This document shows positions 62,177 to 64,000 of a stretch of 64,000 nt of DNA, one piece after another. Every line of letters starts with the position of its first letter. Position 1 is the first letter of the stretch. Source of the stretch: Allium sativum. Its lineage: Eukaryota; Streptophyta; Magnoliopsida; Asparagales; Amaryllidaceae. The position numbers and the translations under genes are program-made. The stretch lies in the NCBI GenBank assembly GCA_030737875.1, contig CM060912.1, positions 262,246,231 through 262,310,230 on the forward strand, in the 5' to 3' direction. Under the pieces are notes generated by a model that was not told the origin of the DNA, made no database searches, and saw nothing but the letters and a program-made list of their open reading frames with translations.

Positions 62177-63093
62177 TCTTTTTGTCCTCGAAAAGGAACG
62201 GAGCTGAAAGTTGTTTAACTAACCAACTGAACTTTCATTCTGGCTTTCATTCTAGCTTTCATTCTTCAACTTTTCAGTTTCTAAGAATTTTCTAATTTCC
62301 CAAAAATTTGGCTAACACCCTAAATTTTCAAAAAAATTCGCCATAACCTCCTTTGTACAGCCCTATCGGTAAAACCACAACTTGCCTCACAGGGCCTACA
62401 TCAATCCAAAAGAAAACGAAAAAGCCAAGCGGCTCATAAAATCATCAAACCTAAGAAATACAATAAATATGTACCTATTTGTCGGGCATACAATTTTATT
62501 CCTCTTTTTAGCTTCCATGCTATGACATGTTCACGCATATATATGTACATGCATGTTATTCCAATCAAATTTTCAATTCAGTTCAATATTATATCTGGTT
62601 TGGCTTCACTTATCATTCTTTCTTTTATTGGTTCAATCGATCCAATATTTTTATTAGTTCAACTAATAATCAAACAACACAACCATCAAACAATTAGTTT
62701 ATTAAATTTTCAAATTCATAACTTCAATATATATATATATATACAAAATCATGTTTTTGATCCCAATTCACAACAATAACCCTATCTAGTTTTGGTTCTC
62801 ACACCAGCCAGTTGAAAATATATTGATATCACACTTTCGAAACTCGAACATAATTCTGATGATGTTGCTACAATCATCAGAATCATCTTCGGGCGACAAG
62901 AGTGTGATTCTAAATCTATCTAGTATATTTAAGACTTCGAATACATGCTAGCTAGGCGTATATGCAAAATTTTCATATACTATATTGTCCAAATCAATTT
63001 ATAATAAAATACTCAAATAAGTATAATAAGGTTTAACTTTTTAAAACAAAATTTATTTTCATTTTTATTTTAAAAATAACAATCTTCCAACTC

Positions 63094-63170
63094 ATTCTAG
63101 GATACTACTGATCCCATCTCTAACGAGTCATTCTTATTGGATATTACTAATCCAATCTCTGATGAATTCT
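63094..63170 (-). other. Leader hairpins of B
   Basis: CTCATTCTAGGAT ... ATCCCATCTCTAACGAG, then TTGGAT ... ATCCAA. These are homologues of N hairpins 2 and 3; the first has acquired mismatches (AACGAG for AATGAG). Confidence 0.65.
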
Positions 63171-63216
63171 TTCGTTCGGTTCTAATGTGTCTAGTTCTCG
63201 AGCTCTGCAAACCAAA

Positions 63217-63228
63217 GCTCTGATACCA
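63217..63228 (-). promoter_or_regulatory. Primer-binding site of B (initiator tRNA-Met)
   Basis: TGGTATCAGAGC on the minus strand, three bases from the LTR boundary at 63232. Confidence 0.92.
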
Positions 63229-63231
63229 CGA

Positions 63232-64000
63232 TGAAACGACCCATACTCGCCCTTACGGGAAAGCCCGTATTGAGTTGAGAACACGACAAATCAGGACACA
63301 AACAATATAACATTTCATTGCTGTTACAACAATTACATTAAAGTACAAGAATATAACAGAGTACGAATGAATAATATACATTTGATAAATATCAGAGATT
63401 CAAATTACAAAGCAGCGGAAAAATAATACATAACACAACTGAAAGAAATACACGAATATAGAGCTTTCCGAATATAGCTCCAGCTGTAAACCAAGATCCT
63501 GTAAAAATAAATCTGCAAAATCAAAACTACTAGCTGCCCGTATGGAAAATAGGGGCACCCAGAGTTTAGGTTAAAACAATAAACTCCAGGTCAGTCATGT
63601 GACTGGTGTGAGAACTAAAACAGTTATTTAAAACTTTACGTTGAAGTTAGGTATATCAAGGACCACGCCATATAACACGGAACGGGTTTACCCTATGAAT
63701 ACTAGTGCATAAAAATAAATAGCGCAATGCTTTTTGAAAAATGATGCTACTATAAGACTCAGGTCCTATTATACAATGCAACGCAAGCCGGAGGATAGAG
63801 TTTTACCTTATAATAGCCAAACTTGCTTGGTACGTTTAAAACAAATCATTTTGATATTACTATAAGTATATAGTGTTGGAAACAATTTCAAATATAAATG
63901 TATCAATCATAGACGGCATAGTGCCCCATCCCACTATGTCGCCATACTAGGCTCTACTATTAAAATTGAAATGTCACGTATTGGAAATTGGATTTCATCA
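63232..64000 (-). repeat. 5' LTR of B, start only
   Basis: Matches 17757-18520. The conserved domain begins near 63460: H3 position 63668-63680 (mutated to CCAT), H2 63746-63817 with one mismatch, H1 63914-63941 with one G-T pair. Cut by the window edge. Confidence 0.93.

Larger units (their letters stand above)
62160..63231 (-). mobile_element. Interior of B, 1.07 kb, non-coding
   Basis: From the PPT (62160) to the PBS (63228). It holds leader hairpins and, at 62830-63000, sequence homologous to A's leader. The stretch 62220-62820 has no recognisable frame; the 85-residue frame at 62522 is low-complexity Ile/Phe/Asn. Confidence 0.88.
17757..64000 (-). mobile_element. Element B, giant-LTR non-autonomous retrotransposon (outer level of nest)
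   Basis: The left LTR starts TGAAACGACCC at 17757 and ends GTTGTTACA at 62159. The right LTR starts with the same TGAAACGACCC at 63232 and leaves the window. The order PPT (62160) to PBS (63228) puts the element on the minus strand. The left LTR is interrupted by A (22554-55491) and by a CACTA element (55973-61507). Spliced together it is about 5.9 kb. The interior is only 1,072 bp and non-coding. Confidence 0.88.

Overview
The window looks like gene-poor heterochromatin of a eudicot plant. It is very AT-rich, carries no intact host gene, no rRNA or tRNA gene and no CRISPR-like array, and almost all of it can be assigned to transposable elements. The element types are plant ones: Ty3/gypsy elements with an initiator-tRNA-Met primer site, an Athila/Tat-type element with a tRNA-Asp primer site, CACTA and hAT DNA transposons, and L1-type LINEs. 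I cannot name the species.

Layout, using working letters. D (about 419-17508, minus strand) is a decayed coding Ty3/gypsy chromovirus-like element. Its 3' LTR is cut by the left window edge and by a copia-like LTR piece at 1-418. Its internal part (2432-5704) keeps fragments of gag, protease, RT, RNase H and the integrase C-terminus, but has lost the capsid and the integrase core. Its 5' LTR holds a solo LTR, C (5719-13432, plus strand, itself carrying a 5'-truncated LINE), and a 548-bp hAT MITE (15607-16154). A small LINE remnant (17509-17756) separates D from the next block.

The rest (17757-64000) is a four-level nest. B (minus strand, runs off the right edge) has A inserted in its left LTR (22554-55491, plus strand, TSD TGCAC). 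A has N in its left LTR (22799-43396, minus strand, TSD TAAAY). N has E in its right LTR (33588-40371, minus strand, TSD ATTAT). B's LTR also holds a 5.5-kb CACTA element (55973-61507) that appears to carry a captured, spliced gene fragment.

A, B, C and N are the unusual part. They have very long LTRs (about 5.0, 5.9, 6.1 and 6.7 kb) and, where visible, almost no interior (A 2.2 kb, B 1.07 kb, N only 434 bp). They have no recognisable protein genes but keep a good PBS (TGGTATCAGAGC) and PPT (AAGTGGGGGAGA-type), so they look like non-autonomous elements mobilised in trans by a gypsy machinery of the D type. Their LTRs share a structured domain in the last 0.5-1.3 kb, with several hairpins whose arms change in a compensatory way between families. 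The leader behind the PBS carries further covarying hairpins. A separate twin-hairpin module is shared by the LTRs of N and D. I regard this RNA or DNA structure as the most interesting content of the window.
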